Below, in pieces: positions 49,911 through 59,165 of a stretch of 64,000 nt of DNA. The notes below the pieces were generated by a model. It searched no databases, was not told the DNA's origin, and worked only from the letters and a program-made list of their open reading frames with translations. Numbering within the stretch: position 1 is the stretch's first letter; each line of letters starts with the position of its first letter. Source of the DNA: Providencia stuartii (lineage in GTDB: Bacteria > Pseudomonadota > Gammaproteobacteria > Enterobacterales > Enterobacteriaceae); contig UGUC01000002.1 of the NCBI GenBank assembly GCA_900455155.1, positions 1,116,001 through 1,180,000 of the forward strand. Reading direction: 5' to 3'. A program made the translations under genes and the position numbers.

Positions 49911-51119
49911 ATGAAAAATCGCACACTTGGCAGTATTTTTATTGTTGCTGGCACTACGATTGGTGCTGGTATGCTTGCAATGCCGATAGCGGCAGCAGGT
50001 AATGGCTCCACGATAAGTTTAGCAATGTTGTTCGTGCTTTGGGCATTGATGTGTTACACCGCATTATTACTTGTCGAAGTCTATCAACATGAGTCCTCAG
50101 AAACGGGTATCGGCTCTGTTGCTCAGCGCTACTTAGGCTCAGGCGGTAAATTTATTACCGGTTTTAGTATGATGTTCCTGATGTACGCACTAACGGCGGC
50201 TTATGTTAGTGGTGCAGGGGAAATTATTACCTCCAACTTAAAAAGCAGTTTTGCTATTGAGATGGCTGATTGGATGGGGATTGTTATTTTTACGGTGATT
50301 GGTGGTGGTGTTGTGTGCTTTGGAACATCATCCGTTGATTTTATTAACCGTATTTTATTCGCAGCAAAAATTGTTTTTCTAGTCATTATCTTAGTGTTAA
50401 TGATGCCACATGTTGAGCAGCAAAATTTATTGTCTGCACCAACAGAGAAAGTCTTGATCCTCTCGGCTATTCCTGTGTTTTTTACCTCATTTGGTTTCCA
50501 TGGCAGTGTGCCAAGTGTTGTGAAATATATGGGCGGTGATGTGAAAAAATTACGGATAATATTTATTATCGGTAGTGCTATCCCATTAGTTGCCTATATT
50601 TTATGGCAGATTGCTACGTTAGGTAGCATTAACCCTACAACCTTTGTCGGCATTCTTGCAGAAAATTCAGGATTAAATGGCTTACTGGATGCTATCCGCA
50701 ATGTTGTGATGTCGGAAAGAACCCAGTTTATTGCTCAGATGTTTATGAGTTTAGCGCTCGCCACCTCGTTTCTCGGTGTTGCTTTAGGGCTATTTGATTT
50801 CTTAGCGGATTTATTTAAGCGCCAAGATAATATGGAGGGCCGCCTGCAAACAGGATTATTAACTTTCTTACCACCATTAGTCTTTGCGCTGTTTTATCCG
50901 AAAGGATTTGTCATGGCATTAGGTTTTGCGGCGATTGCATTATCTATTCTTGCACTATTGTTACCTAGCGCGATGGCATTTAAATCAAGATTGTGTAATA
51001 AGCGTAAATATCAAGTTACCGGTGGCACACCTGCACTATTTATCGTGTTCTTGTGTGGTATTGTGGTGATCGGTGTTCAATTGGCAATTGCCTTCAAAAT
51101 ACTGCCAAACGTAGGGTAA
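49911..51119 (+). CDS. tyrP: Tyrosine-specific permease TyrP
   Basis: This 402-residue HAAAP-family aromatic amino-acid transporter has about 11 membrane segments. It starts [30 protein letters not shown], the family's N-terminal motif, and contains [21 protein letters not shown]. It is 23 bases downstream of the tyrosine decarboxylase. In this setting it most likely imports tyrosine, or exchanges tyrosine for tyramine, to feed the decarboxylase. A terminator follows. Confidence 0.92.
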   Translation: MKNRTLGSIFIVAGTTIGAGMLAMPIAAAGNGSTISLAMLFVLWALMCYTALLLVEVYQHESSETGIGSVAQRYLGSGGKFITGFSMMFLMYALTAAYVSGAGEIITSNLKSSFAIEMADWMGIVIFTVIGGGVVCFGTSSVDFINRILFAAKIVFLVIILVLMMPHVEQQNLLSAPTEKVLILSAIPVFFTSFGFHGSVPSVVKYMGGDVKKLRIIFIIGSAIPLVAYILWQIATLGSINPTTFVGILAENSGLNGLLDAIRNVVMSERTQFIAQMFMSLALATSFLGVALGLFDFLADLFKRQDNMEGRLQTGLLTFLPPLVFALFYPKGFVMALGFAAIALSILALLLPSAMAFKSRLCNKRKYQVTGGTPALFIVFLCGIVVIGVQLAIAFKILPNVG

Positions 51120-51142
51120 TTGACCTTTTCATTCAAATCAAT

Positions 51143-51178
51143 AAAGCCAATCACGGACTCAACGGATTGGCTTTTTTT
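51143..51178 (+). terminator. Terminator of the tyrDC-tyrP operon
   Basis: AAAGCCAATC (51143-51152) and GATTGGCTTT (51165-51174) form a 10-bp stem with a 12-base loop, followed by TTTT. Confidence 0.88.
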
Positions 51179-51234
51179 ATTTCACGTCGATCATTGCTAA
51201 TGCTTTTTTATCGATGGCATTTTATTAGCATCTC

Positions 51235-51253
51235 AATAAGAATAATTATCATT
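51235..51253. promoter_or_regulatory. Candidate Fur box upstream of the PadR gene
   Basis: AATAAGAATAATTATCATT agrees at 13 of 19 positions with the Fur consensus GATAATGATAATCATTATC. E. coli yqjI, the likely relative of the gene downstream, belongs to an iron-linked system, which makes the site plausible. Confidence 0.4.
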
Positions 51254-51273
51254 AGCATTTTATGCAAAAAAAC

Positions 51274-51327
51274 AGATATATCTAAACTGGTAATCTTCAA
51301 AAAATCCACTATTATATTAGATATATC
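51274..51327. promoter_or_regulatory. Repeated AGATATATC motif, candidate PadR operator
   Basis: AGATATATCT (51274-51283, a perfect palindrome) and AGATATATC (51319-51327) occur 45 bases apart in the last 90 bases before the PadR gene. A pair of TATATC-type repeats is what an autoregulated YqjI-like repressor would need; binding is inferred. Confidence 0.45.
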
Positions 51328-51362
51328 GGTTTTTAAGACCTAAAGGGGTTCTGAGAGTATTA

Positions 51363-51914
51363 ATGAATAATGAACAACAAGCGGAACCGTGCCTTTGTGA
51401 TGGTAAAAGCTTAAGCCGTATGTTTAACCCAAAACAGTTGCGTGTCTACATTCTGCATCTCTTGGCTGATGGGGCAAACTATGGTTATGAATTGATAAAA
51501 AAGATAGGGCAGGAAACGGCGGGTTTTTACTGCCCAAGCCCTGGTGTGATTTATCCAACATTAACATTATTAGAAGAGTTGGGGCTGATCACCGCGTATA
51601 AGGAGCAAGGAAAAGGGCGTAAGTGTTATTCGCTGACACCTGAAGGAAAATGTTTTCTATTATTGAAAGCTGATATTTTAGCGGAAGTTCAGCTAAAACT
51701 CAGTTATGCACAAGAGCTTACGGCTGGCAACCAATTTGCCAAAGAAATAGAGCTTGCTGTTGATAGATTTAAATCATTGCTGCGACACAACATTGTTTTG
51801 CAGGAATTGACTAAGGAACAATCAATGCGAGTTGTTGAAATTATCAACAGTGCTGTTGAACGTATTGAACAAGTCAACTCGGTATTGACAGTAGAAGGGC
51901 ACGAACATGGCTAA
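51363..51914 (+). CDS. PadR-family regulator, YqjI-like
   Basis: This 183-residue transcriptional regulator has the PadR winged helix at about residues 22-110. The core LRVYILHLLADGANYGYELIKKI and the wing segment YCPSPGVIYPTLTLLEELGLI closely resemble E. coli YqjI (SPGVIYPTL), an iron/nickel-responsive repressor. The N-terminal PCLCDGK could bind metal, as could the C-terminal EGHEHG. However, the long His/Cys-rich head of YqjI is much reduced. A C-terminal dimerisation helix follows. Its last bases overlap the next small gene (ATGGCTAA), implying co-translation. Candidate Fur and repeat operators lie upstream. Confidence 0.82.
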   Translation: MNNEQQAEPCLCDGKSLSRMFNPKQLRVYILHLLADGANYGYELIKKIGQETAGFYCPSPGVIYPTLTLLEELGLITAYKEQGKGRKCYSLTPEGKCFLLLKADILAEVQLKLSYAQELTAGNQFAKEIELAVDRFKSLLRHNIVLQELTKEQSMRVVEIINSAVERIEQVNSVLTVEGHEHG

Positions 51915-52116
51915 AACCAATGATATTATTCAGGCAAAAGAGTCTTCATATATGAAAGATAACGTAAAGACATCACCTAATATACCATCTAACGAAAGTA
52001 CGGAATCGGCCGAGGTAAAACCAGAGGCTGCATTAGATAAAAAATTTAAAGAGGTTGTTTGCCCAAAAGTACCGACATCTTATTTTAAACGAGCTAAACG
52101 CCAGCGTACTAAATAA
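51907..52116 (+). CDS. 69-residue hypothetical protein overlapping the PadR gene
   Basis: I do not recognise this protein. The start overlaps the PadR stop by 8 bases, which with the same strand suggests translational coupling. The first ~45 residues are polar and probably disordered (SNESTESAEVKPEAALD). The end is basic and has one Cys (EVVCPKVPTSYFKRAKRQRTK). A DNA/RNA-binding or partner role for the regulator can only be guessed. Confidence 0.55.
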   Translation: MAKTNDIIQAKESSYMKDNVKTSPNIPSNESTESAEVKPEAALDKKFKEVVCPKVPTSYFKRAKRQRTK

Positions 52117-52295
52117 TAAAATAGGTTATTTTGCTGATTTATTATTCATGGTAAAACTTTTTGCACTTTAATTCGCTATTTTAGTGGAAAAAGGCCATGA
52201 AAATAAAAAAATAGACCTATTTTACCAAAACATTTTTCTGTTCTTAATGAACGGTCATAGTAAAACGCTGTTTATGGATTACATAATTATCATGT

Positions 52296-52327
52296 AATCC
52301 CCTAATAACCTTGGCTATTAGGGGATT
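52296..52327 (-). terminator. Hairpin between the PadR-linked gene and the ABC-F gene
   Basis: AATCCCCTAATA (52296-52307) and TATTAGGGGATT (52316-52327) form a perfect 12-bp stem with an 8-base loop, just beyond the ABC-F stop. T-tracts are poor on both strands, but position suggests a shared terminator. Confidence 0.6.
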
Positions 52328-52334
52328 GATTTAA

Positions 52335-54080
52335 TTACAGGTTGAGTAGCGCCTGTATTTTTTCTATTTCATCGATCCACTGTTGTTGAAGCAGTGGTTT
52401 TTGATGAGCCAATTTACGTTGCCTATCTGCGTGTAATTTATCTTCAAGTAACAATAACTTTTCCAACAATTCATCTTCATAAACAGTCGATTGAGAAGCG
52501 GCTTCGTCTATATGGGGTGAAGCTACTTTTTCGTTAATTACGCTGTTATTTTGAAGGTGCGATTGTTGCTCGATTTGTTGGTAAACCTCCTCGACGTCAA
52601 GATACTCCTCTAATCGATTATTATTGATATACCAAAAACGCTGGCAACTCGTTTCAATTAACCATTTATCATGGCTAACCACCAGCAAAGCGCCTGCAAA
52701 TTGTGATATTTGCTCACTCAGTGCTTCTTTACCTTCAAGATCAAGGTGGTTGGTGGGTTCATCTAGCATCACTAGCTCATATTGCGCCAAGCTCAAGCCA
52801 ATAAATAACAACCGTGCTCGTTCGCCGCCACTGAGTGTTGCCACTTTTTGTTGGTGGCGAGTATAAGGAAAACCTGCACCAATCAATGCCATTTTGCGTT
52901 GTTCATCGACTAAATTAGCAAAAGGCCGTAAAGCATCAGATAAACTGTCATTATCATTGAGTTGCTCAAGTTGCTGGTCGTAATAACCCGCATTAATCGA
53001 TGGATGAAACTTTAATTGCTCACTGTATCGTTCATCTGCTTTAAAACGTTGCCACAATAAACGTAATAAAGTGGATTTACCGCAGCCATTGGCACCAATA
53101 ATGGCAATACGATCACCACTTTTGACTTGATGAAAACCTGTTGTGAAAAGCAATTTCTCATCGGGAGTCTTAATGTTGGCATGATCTAATTCAAGGACTC
53201 TATCTGCGGGGATCGATTTGCCATTTAGCGCTAATTTCCATTGATAGCCTTCAGTCAGCTCAGTTTGCGCCTCCTTGAGTCTATCGATATGTTTTTCCAT
53301 CTGTTTTGCTTTACGAGAAAGGTCTTCGTTATCATAAACTTGACCCCATATAGCTAAACGTTTGGCACTTACCGCAATGCGATCAATCTCCTTTTGCTCC
53401 GCTTGATGGCGTTTTTCATCAGCGACATCTTTTTGGCTCAGTGCATGACGTGCAGATGAGCATGGGAGCCGGAAGAAATGTAGCGTTTTATCTCGCAATA
53501 TCCATGTGCAGTTAGTCACTTTATCAAGCAGATTTTGATCGTGAGAAACTAAAACGAAGCTGCCTTTCCAGTTTTGCAAAAAGTTACCTAACCAAATCAA
53601 TGTGGGAAGGTCAAGATGGTTACTTGGCTCATCCAATAGCATCAGATCGGGTTGTTGAATTAATGCTCTACCTAAAAGTAATCGGGTATGCTGCCCGCCA
53701 CTAATTTGATTGGCTTTTTGTGCCCATTGTTTCTCAGTGAACCCTAAATCAGTCAGTAAAACTTCCGCTCGCCAACGCTCAGAAAGACGCTCTTGAGCAG
53801 GGAGTTGCTGCATAACTGCATCAATTAAACTCAAATGCGCTACCTCTTCGGGTAGGTGCTGTTCAATATAAGCGGTTACACACTGATTTGCATAAGTAAT
53901 ACTGCCACTGTTAGGTGATAACTGACCGGTCAAAAGCTTCAATAATGTACTTTTGCCACTTCCGTTATGCCCAATCAGACCAATACGATCACCACTTTGT
54001 AGCGTGAAGGTAATATTACTCAATAAAGAGGTTGTAGAAGTATCATAATTTAATGATTTTACAGATAATAAAGTGCTCAT
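52335..54080 (-). CDS. ABC-F ATPase, possible ribosome-protection factor
   Basis: This 581-residue protein has two ABC ATPase domains and no membrane segments, the mark of the ABC-F family of ribosome-binding translation factors. Domain 1 has Walker A GHNGSGKST (residues 37-45), signature ISGGQHTRLLL and Walker B LMLLDEPSNHLD. The interdomain linker lies around residues 210-290. Domain 2 has GANGCGKST, LSGGERARLLF and LVMLDEPTNHLD. A C-terminal ~70-residue charged extension (EDELLEKLLLLEDKLHADRQRK) is probably a coiled coil. It does not look like EttA, Uup, YbiT or YheS, the four E. coli members. Its weak ribosome site and the attenuator-like leader upstream suggest inducible antibiotic-resistance use, but this is inference. 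Confidence 0.85.
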   Translation of the reverse strand: MSTLLSVKSLNYDTSTTSLLSNITFTLQSGDRIGLIGHNGSGKSTLLKLLTGQLSPNSGSITYANQCVTAYIEQHLPEEVAHLSLIDAVMQQLPAQERLSERWRAEVLLTDLGFTEKQWAQKANQISGGQHTRLLLGRALIQQPDLMLLDEPSNHLDLPTLIWLGNFLQNWKGSFVLVSHDQNLLDKVTNCTWILRDKTLHFFRLPCSSARHALSQKDVADEKRHQAEQKEIDRIAVSAKRLAIWGQVYDNEDLSRKAKQMEKHIDRLKEAQTELTEGYQWKLALNGKSIPADRVLELDHANIKTPDEKLLFTTGFHQVKSGDRIAIIGANGCGKSTLLRLLWQRFKADERYSEQLKFHPSINAGYYDQQLEQLNDNDSLSDALRPFANLVDEQRKMALIGAGFPYTRHQQKVATLSGGERARLLFIGLSLAQYELVMLDEPTNHLDLEGKEALSEQISQFAGALLVVSHDKWLIETSCQRFWYINNNRLEEYLDVEEVYQQIEQQSHLQNNSVINEKVASPHIDEAASQSTVYEDELLEKLLLLEDKLHADRQRKLAHQKPLLQQQWIDEIEKIQALLNL

Positions 54081-54280
54081 AGCTTACTCAATTTTTAGGC
54101 ATGACAATGCCAGGGTATAGTCAGGACGACAACCCAGTAAGCTGAGGAAGGTATCTTTTGGGAGCTTCGCTCAGGCCGGGTTATCGCAGTATATAACTGT
54201 GAAAGCCTGAGCTTTGGCGATTACCAAAGAAGTGTGAATAGTCAATAAGATCACACAACATCATAATAAGCCTCCTTTTT
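54078..54280 (-). promoter_or_regulatory. Predicted translational attenuator of the ABC-F gene
   Basis: On the minus-strand RNA four segments follow one another. Segment 1 (54212-54205, GCTCAGGC) lies inside the leader ORF. Segment 2 (54182-54165) contains AACCC, CCTGAGC and GAAG. Segment 3 (54150-54131) is CTTCCTCAGCTTACTGGGTT. Segment 4 (54088-54081, AGTAAGCT) touches the ABC-F ATG. Segments 1:2 pair over 8 bp and 3:4 over 8 bp, the latter hiding the start region. Segments 2:3 can instead pair over AACCC/GGGTT, CTGAG/CTCAG and GAAG/CTTC (14 bp), which frees the start. A ribosome stalled on the leader would cover segment 1 and favour 2:3. This is the ermC-type logic. Confidence 0.65.
54181..54264 (-). 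CDS. Leader peptide ORF of the ABC-F gene (27 residues)
   Basis: A 27-codon ORF starts at ATG 54264 with AAAAAGGAGG ending 6 bases upstream, a far stronger ribosome site than that of the ABC-F gene itself. The peptide runs MMLCDLIDYSHF...GFHSYILR and is followed by a 100-base leader with alternative hairpins. Its codons Ser18-Ser19-Gly20 form the first pairing segment. The design matches leader peptides whose translation senses ribosome-targeting drugs. It is below the usual gene-finding size and would be missed by annotation. Confidence 0.7.
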   Translation of the reverse strand: MMLCDLIDYSHFFGNRQSSGFHSYILR

Positions 54281-54472
54281 TCTAGTGTTGAACAATATCG
54301 CTATCATAACAAACCTAGCAACTTTCTATCAATCACAATGATGTATTGTGTTTAGGTATTGTTATAAATGATTCTAATGGCATTAAAAGTGTCATGAATA
54401 AAACTGCTAGTGGCTGTGGTGAGTAATAATTTTGGAGTAAAATCAAGATGTAAACATATAGGAAACGCCAAA

Positions 54473-54950
54473 ATGAATGTAGAAATAAAACCAGCCACAA
54501 TTAAAGATGCCGCTTTGATTTTAGATATGATCATCGAATTAGCGGAATATGAAAAAGCACGTCATGAAGTTAAAGCATCTGTCACCGATATAGAAAACTC
54601 ATTATTTGGTGAAAATTCAAATACAGAGGCTTTAATTTGCTATGTGGACGGTAAACCTGCTGGTTATGCGGTCTTTTTTTCTAGTTACTCGACTTGGTTA
54701 GGTAATAATGGGATCTACTTGGAAGATTTATATGTTTCCCCTGATTATCGAGGAGCGGGTGCGGGTAAAAAAATTATTAAAGTATATTGCAATGATTGCC
54801 AGTGAAAGGAAATGCCAGCGTTTGGAATGGAGTGTTTTAGACTGGAATCAACCTGCAATTGATTTTTATAAAAGTATTGGTGCTAAACCCCAAGATGAAT
54901 GGGTTCGTTACCGTATGGATGAACAAACAATTGCTGAATTTATAAGTTAA
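54473..54950 (+). CDS. GNAT acetyltransferase, SSAT-like (one apparent frameshift)
   Basis: This GCN5-related N-acetyltransferase starts at ATG 54473 (MNVEIKPATIKDA) after AGGAAACG. The acetyl-CoA-binding motif A is IYLEDLYVSPDYRGAGAGKK; LEDLYV and the R-G-x-G pattern recall spermidine/spermine acetyltransferases. The frame breaks in the seven-A run 54767-54773. Removing one A gives KKLLKYIAMIASERKCQRLEWSVLDWNQPAIDFYKSIGA, the rest of the fold, for 158 residues in all. Substrate specificity is not proven. It is followed by a strong terminator. Confidence 0.85.
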
Positions 54951-55335
54951 ATACCTAATAAGTTAATTTTATAACAAAATAATGCTAACAAACTTTTTTG
55001 TTAGCATTATTTTTTTGTTTTTTAATAAATCTTAAGCAATAAGTGCCAATAAACTCTTTTTAACTTTTGAATATGGTATTTTGTGATATATGTGCTATTT
55101 TACTTAAGGTTAAAAGGGATAAAATAGAATTAAATTAAAGGGATAGAGAACAGGCAAGTAACTTAATCTAAAAAGGAATATTGTATTGAGATGTTAAGTT
55201 GAAAATGTGCGTTAGTCAGTTTTTATTTTCTTGGTTTTATTATTTTTTAGTGTGACTAAATAAGATGGGCAATACTAAACAATTGAATTAAAAATTAGCT
55301 ATTTTCTTTCACATAAAGAAAAGAGAAGGGATGGT
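54951..55335. other. Gap between GNAT gene and yhiI
   Basis: Apart from the terminator at 54976-55017, this 385-base AT-rich gap has no recognised gene or site. It should contain the promoter of the yhiI-rbbA-yhhJ operon. Confidence 0.45.
54976..55017 (+). terminator. Strong terminator after the GNAT gene
   Basis: AAAATAATGCTAACAAA (54976-54992) and TTTGTTAGCATTATTTT (54997-55013) form a perfect 17-bp stem with a 4-base loop, followed by TTTG. Confidence 0.92.
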
Positions 55336-56408
55336 ATGAAAATAAATAAACGAAAGATCATTTTTTATGTCGCTATTATTTTAATTATTGCAGCAGGTGG
55401 TTTTTATTATTGGAGTATGAATTCTAGCAGTTTACCCGCAGGTTTCGCTCAAAAGTAATGGTCGTATAGAAGCAACCGAAATTGATATTGCAACCAAAAC
55501 GGCAGGGCGGATCGATACTATTACGGTGAGAGAAGGTGATTTTGTCAAGGAAGGTCAGGTTCTTGCCAAAATGGATACCAGAGCACTGCAAGAACAGCTT
55601 CACGAAGTACAAGCTCAATTACGTCAAGCAATTAGTAATGTATCAACAGCAGAATCAGGTTTAGTGCAACGTGAAAGTGAAAAGTTAGCCGCACAAGCGG
55701 TTGTTCGTCAACGTGAAGCAGAACTTGATGCGGCACAGAAACGACTTAACCGTTCTCGTGCATTAGTAAGAACCAAAGCGGTTTTCTCAACAACAGGTTG
55801 ATGATGACACCGCACAGGTACAAGGCGCAAAAGCCGCGCTGCAAGCGGCTAAAGCTCAGGTTGCAGCCTCTCTTGCGGCAATTGATTCTGCAAAAGCGGG
55901 CGTTGTTCAAGCAAAAACGCGCGTTGATGCAGCGACTGCAACTGAAAGACGTATTATTGCTGATTTAGATGATAGTGTGCTTAAAGCGCCGCGTAACGGT
56001 CGTATTCAATACCGTGTTGCTGAACCTGGTGAAGTATTAGGGGCCGGTGGTCGAGTATTAAATATGGTTGACCTCAGCGATGTTTATATGACCTTCTTTT
56101 TACCTACAGAAGATGCTGGAAAAGTGGCATTAGGCAGTGATGTGCATATTGTCTTAGATGCTGCCCCTAATATTGTGATACCTGCGAAAGCGACTTTCGT
56201 TGCCAGTGTTGCACAATTCACACCAAAAACCGTTGAAACGCAAAACGAACGTTTGAAATTAATGTTCCGTGTTCGCGCACGAATTTCACCAGAGCTACTG
56301 GAAAAGAACCTCGAATATGTCAAAACTGGTTTACCTGGCAAAGCTTATGTTCGTTTAGATCCTAATGCCCAATGGCCAACTGACCTTGAGGTGAGATTAC
56401 CACAATGA
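55336..56408 (+). CDS. yhiI: HlyD-family membrane fusion protein YhiI (two apparent frameshifts)
   Basis: This periplasmic adaptor links the RbbA/YhhJ ABC exporter to an outer-membrane channel. It starts at 55336 after AAGGG with an N-terminal membrane anchor (about residues 8-26). Breaks near 55447-55450 and near 55787-55792 each fit one extra base. Corrected, the lipoyl half-motifs ([38 protein letters not shown]) flank a long Ala/Gln/Glu-rich coiled coil. The protein is 356 residues (E. coli 355). Its stop overlaps the rbbA start (ATGA). Confidence 0.92.
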
Positions 56409-59162
56409 CCCATAATTTGATGGATGATGTGATAGTAGATTTAAGCCATGTCAGCCAACATTACGGTGATAATTGTGCGTTGGATGACATTACTTTATCA
56501 ATTCCAGCAAGGAAAATGGTTGGTTTAATTGGCCCTGATGGTGTGGGGAAATCAAGCCTAATTTCATTGATTGCCGGTGCAAGAGAGATCCAGCAAGGGA
56601 AAGTTATCGTTCTTGGCGGTGATATGGCAGATAAAGAACATCGCCGAGAAGTCTGTCCTAAAATTGCTTATATGCCCCAAGGATTAGGGAAAAACTTATA
56701 TCACACGCTTTCAGTCTATGAAAACGTCGATTTCTTTGGGCGTCTATTTGGGCAATCCAAAGAAGAGCGCCAGTATCGAATCGACGATTTACTCGAAAGC
56801 ACGGGGTTGGCTCCATTCAAAGATAGGCCCGCTGGGAAGCTTTCAGGGGGGATGAAACAGAAACTGGGGCTTTGTTGTGCGCTAATTCATGACCCTGATT
56901 TACTGATCCTTGATGAACCAACCACAGGGGTTGACCCATTGTCACGGGCACAATTTTGGGATTTGATCGAACGTATTCGCGAACGACAAACCAATATGAG
57001 TGTGTTGGTGGCCACTGCTTATATGGAAGAAGCGGAACGTTTTGATTGGCTGGTTGCGATGGATGATGGCAAGGTCATGGCAACAGGACATGCCTCTGAA
57101 CTGAAAGCACAAAACACAGTGCGATGATCTTGAAGCTGCATTTATTGCGTTACTGCCAGAAGAGAAGCGTAGCGGTCATAAAAAAGTGGTTATCCCGCCT
57201 CGTGATACCTCAGACGATGATGTGATAGCGATTGAAGCGCAAGATCTAACCATGCGTTTTGGTCAATTTGTGGCGGTCGACCATGTTAATTTTAAAATAC
57301 CGAAAGGTGAAATATTTGGCTTTTTGGGATCTAACGGATGCGGTAAGTCCACAACGATGAAGATGTTGACTGGGCTATTGCAAGCGAGCGAAGGGCAAGC
57401 ATGGTTATTTGGGCAAGAAATTGACCCAAAAGATATCGAAACGCGCAAACGCGTTGGTTATATGTCACAAGCATTTTCCCTCTATAGCGAATTGAGTGTC
57501 GAACAAAACTTAGTTTTGCACGCTAAGCTATTTCATATCGCGGAAGATCAAATTAAGCAGCGTATTGATGAGATGTGCCAGCGTTTTGATTTAGATGATG
57601 TGCGAGATACGATGCCCGATGATTTACCGTTAGGTATTCGTCAACGCTTATCGCTAGCCGTTGCCGTTATTCATCGCCCCGAAATGTTGATCCTTGATGA
57701 GCCTACATCAGGGGTAGACCCTGTGGCGCGAGACATGTTCTGGAATTTAATGGTTGACCTTTCAAGGCGTGACGGTGTCACTATTTTTATTTCTACCCAC
57801 TTTATGAATGAAGCGGAGCGCTGTGACCGTATTTCCTTGATGCATGCAGGGAAGGTACTTGATTGTGATACTCCTGATAATCTGATCAAAAAGCGCGGAT
57901 TAGACACGCTGGAAGCCACTTTTATCGCCTATCTACAAGATGCTGTGGGAGAAGCCGGAGCGACCAAGGATACAGCCCCTGAATTTCATGTTGACCCTGA
58001 GCTTAAAAAACAGACGGATGAAGCGCTGAAAAGCCGTTTCAGTTTCCGTCGATTATTTAGTTATAGCATTCGGGAAGGGATGGAGTTACGGCGCGACCCA
58101 GTACGTTCGACACTCGCACTACTGGGTACGGTGATCCTCATGTTTATCATGGGCTATGGGATCAGTATGGATGTGGAAAATTTACGTTTTGCAGTACTTG
58201 ACCGTGACCAGACAGGTTTAAGCCAAGGTTATACCCTAAATTTGGCAGGCTCTCGCTATTTTATCGAGCAGCCTCCCATTAAGGATTATGATGAACTGGA
58301 AACCGCGCTGCGTAGCGGTAAAGTATCTGTCGCCATTGAAATTCCCCCTAATTTTGCGCGTGATGTAGCAAAAGGGCATGCGGTGAAAATTGGCGTATGG
58401 GTTGATGGCGCAATGCCTAATCGTGCTGAAACTGTTCGTGGTTATGTACAAGCGATGCATCTCGCTTGGTTAAGCACCATGGCTGCTAAGCAACCAGTTG
58501 GTGTGGCGGGAATGCCTGTCATCGACATTCAGACCCGTTATCGCTATAACCCCGATGTAAAAAGTTTACCTGCGATTGTTCCCGCAGTGATTCCTCTGTT
58601 GCTGATGATGATCCCAGCGATGTTAAGTGCACTCAGTGTGGTTCGCGAAAAAGAGCTAGGATCAATGATTAACCTTTATGTAACCCCGATCACCAAATTG
58701 GAGTTTTTATTAGGTAAACAGCTTCCTTATATTTTATTAGGCATGTTTAACTTTGTGATGCTCTGCGCGTTGAGTGTATTTGTTTTTGGCGTTAGCTTTA
58801 AAGGGAGTTTTCTGACCTTAACACTTGCAGCTTTTCTCTATATTACTATCGCAACAGGAATGGGCTTGCTGATCTCTTGCTTTATGAAGAGTCAAATCGC
58901 CGCTATTTTTGGTACCGCAATTATTACACTGATCCCGGCTACTCAATTTTCAGGCATGATTGACCCTGTCTCTTCACTTGAAGGGATTGGTCGTTGGGTT
59001 GGTATGGTTTATCCAACATCGCACTTTTTGACAATAACACGCGGTACTTTCTCTAAAGGACTGAACTTGTTTGATTTGCAAGCGTCATTTATTCCGCTAT
59101 TGATTACTATCCCTATCGTGATAGGCCTCAGTGTTATTTTCCTGAAAAAACAGGAGTCCTAA
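56405..59162 (+). CDS. rbbA: ABC exporter ATPase/permease RbbA (one apparent frameshift)
   Basis: RbbA joins two ABC ATPase domains and an ABC-2 membrane domain in one protein; the E. coli protein has also been described as ribosome-associated. Domain 1 has [20 protein letters not shown] and [13 protein letters not shown]. Domain 2 has GSNGCGKST, the unusual signature [13 protein letters not shown] and [12 protein letters not shown]. About six membrane helices follow from residue ~560 ([22 protein letters not shown]). One extra A near 57110-57114 breaks the frame, and removing it gives [22 protein letters not shown] and 918 residues (E. coli 911). It lies between yhiI and yhhJ with overlapping or adjacent ends. 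Confidence 0.94.
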
Positions 59163-59165
59163 CTG

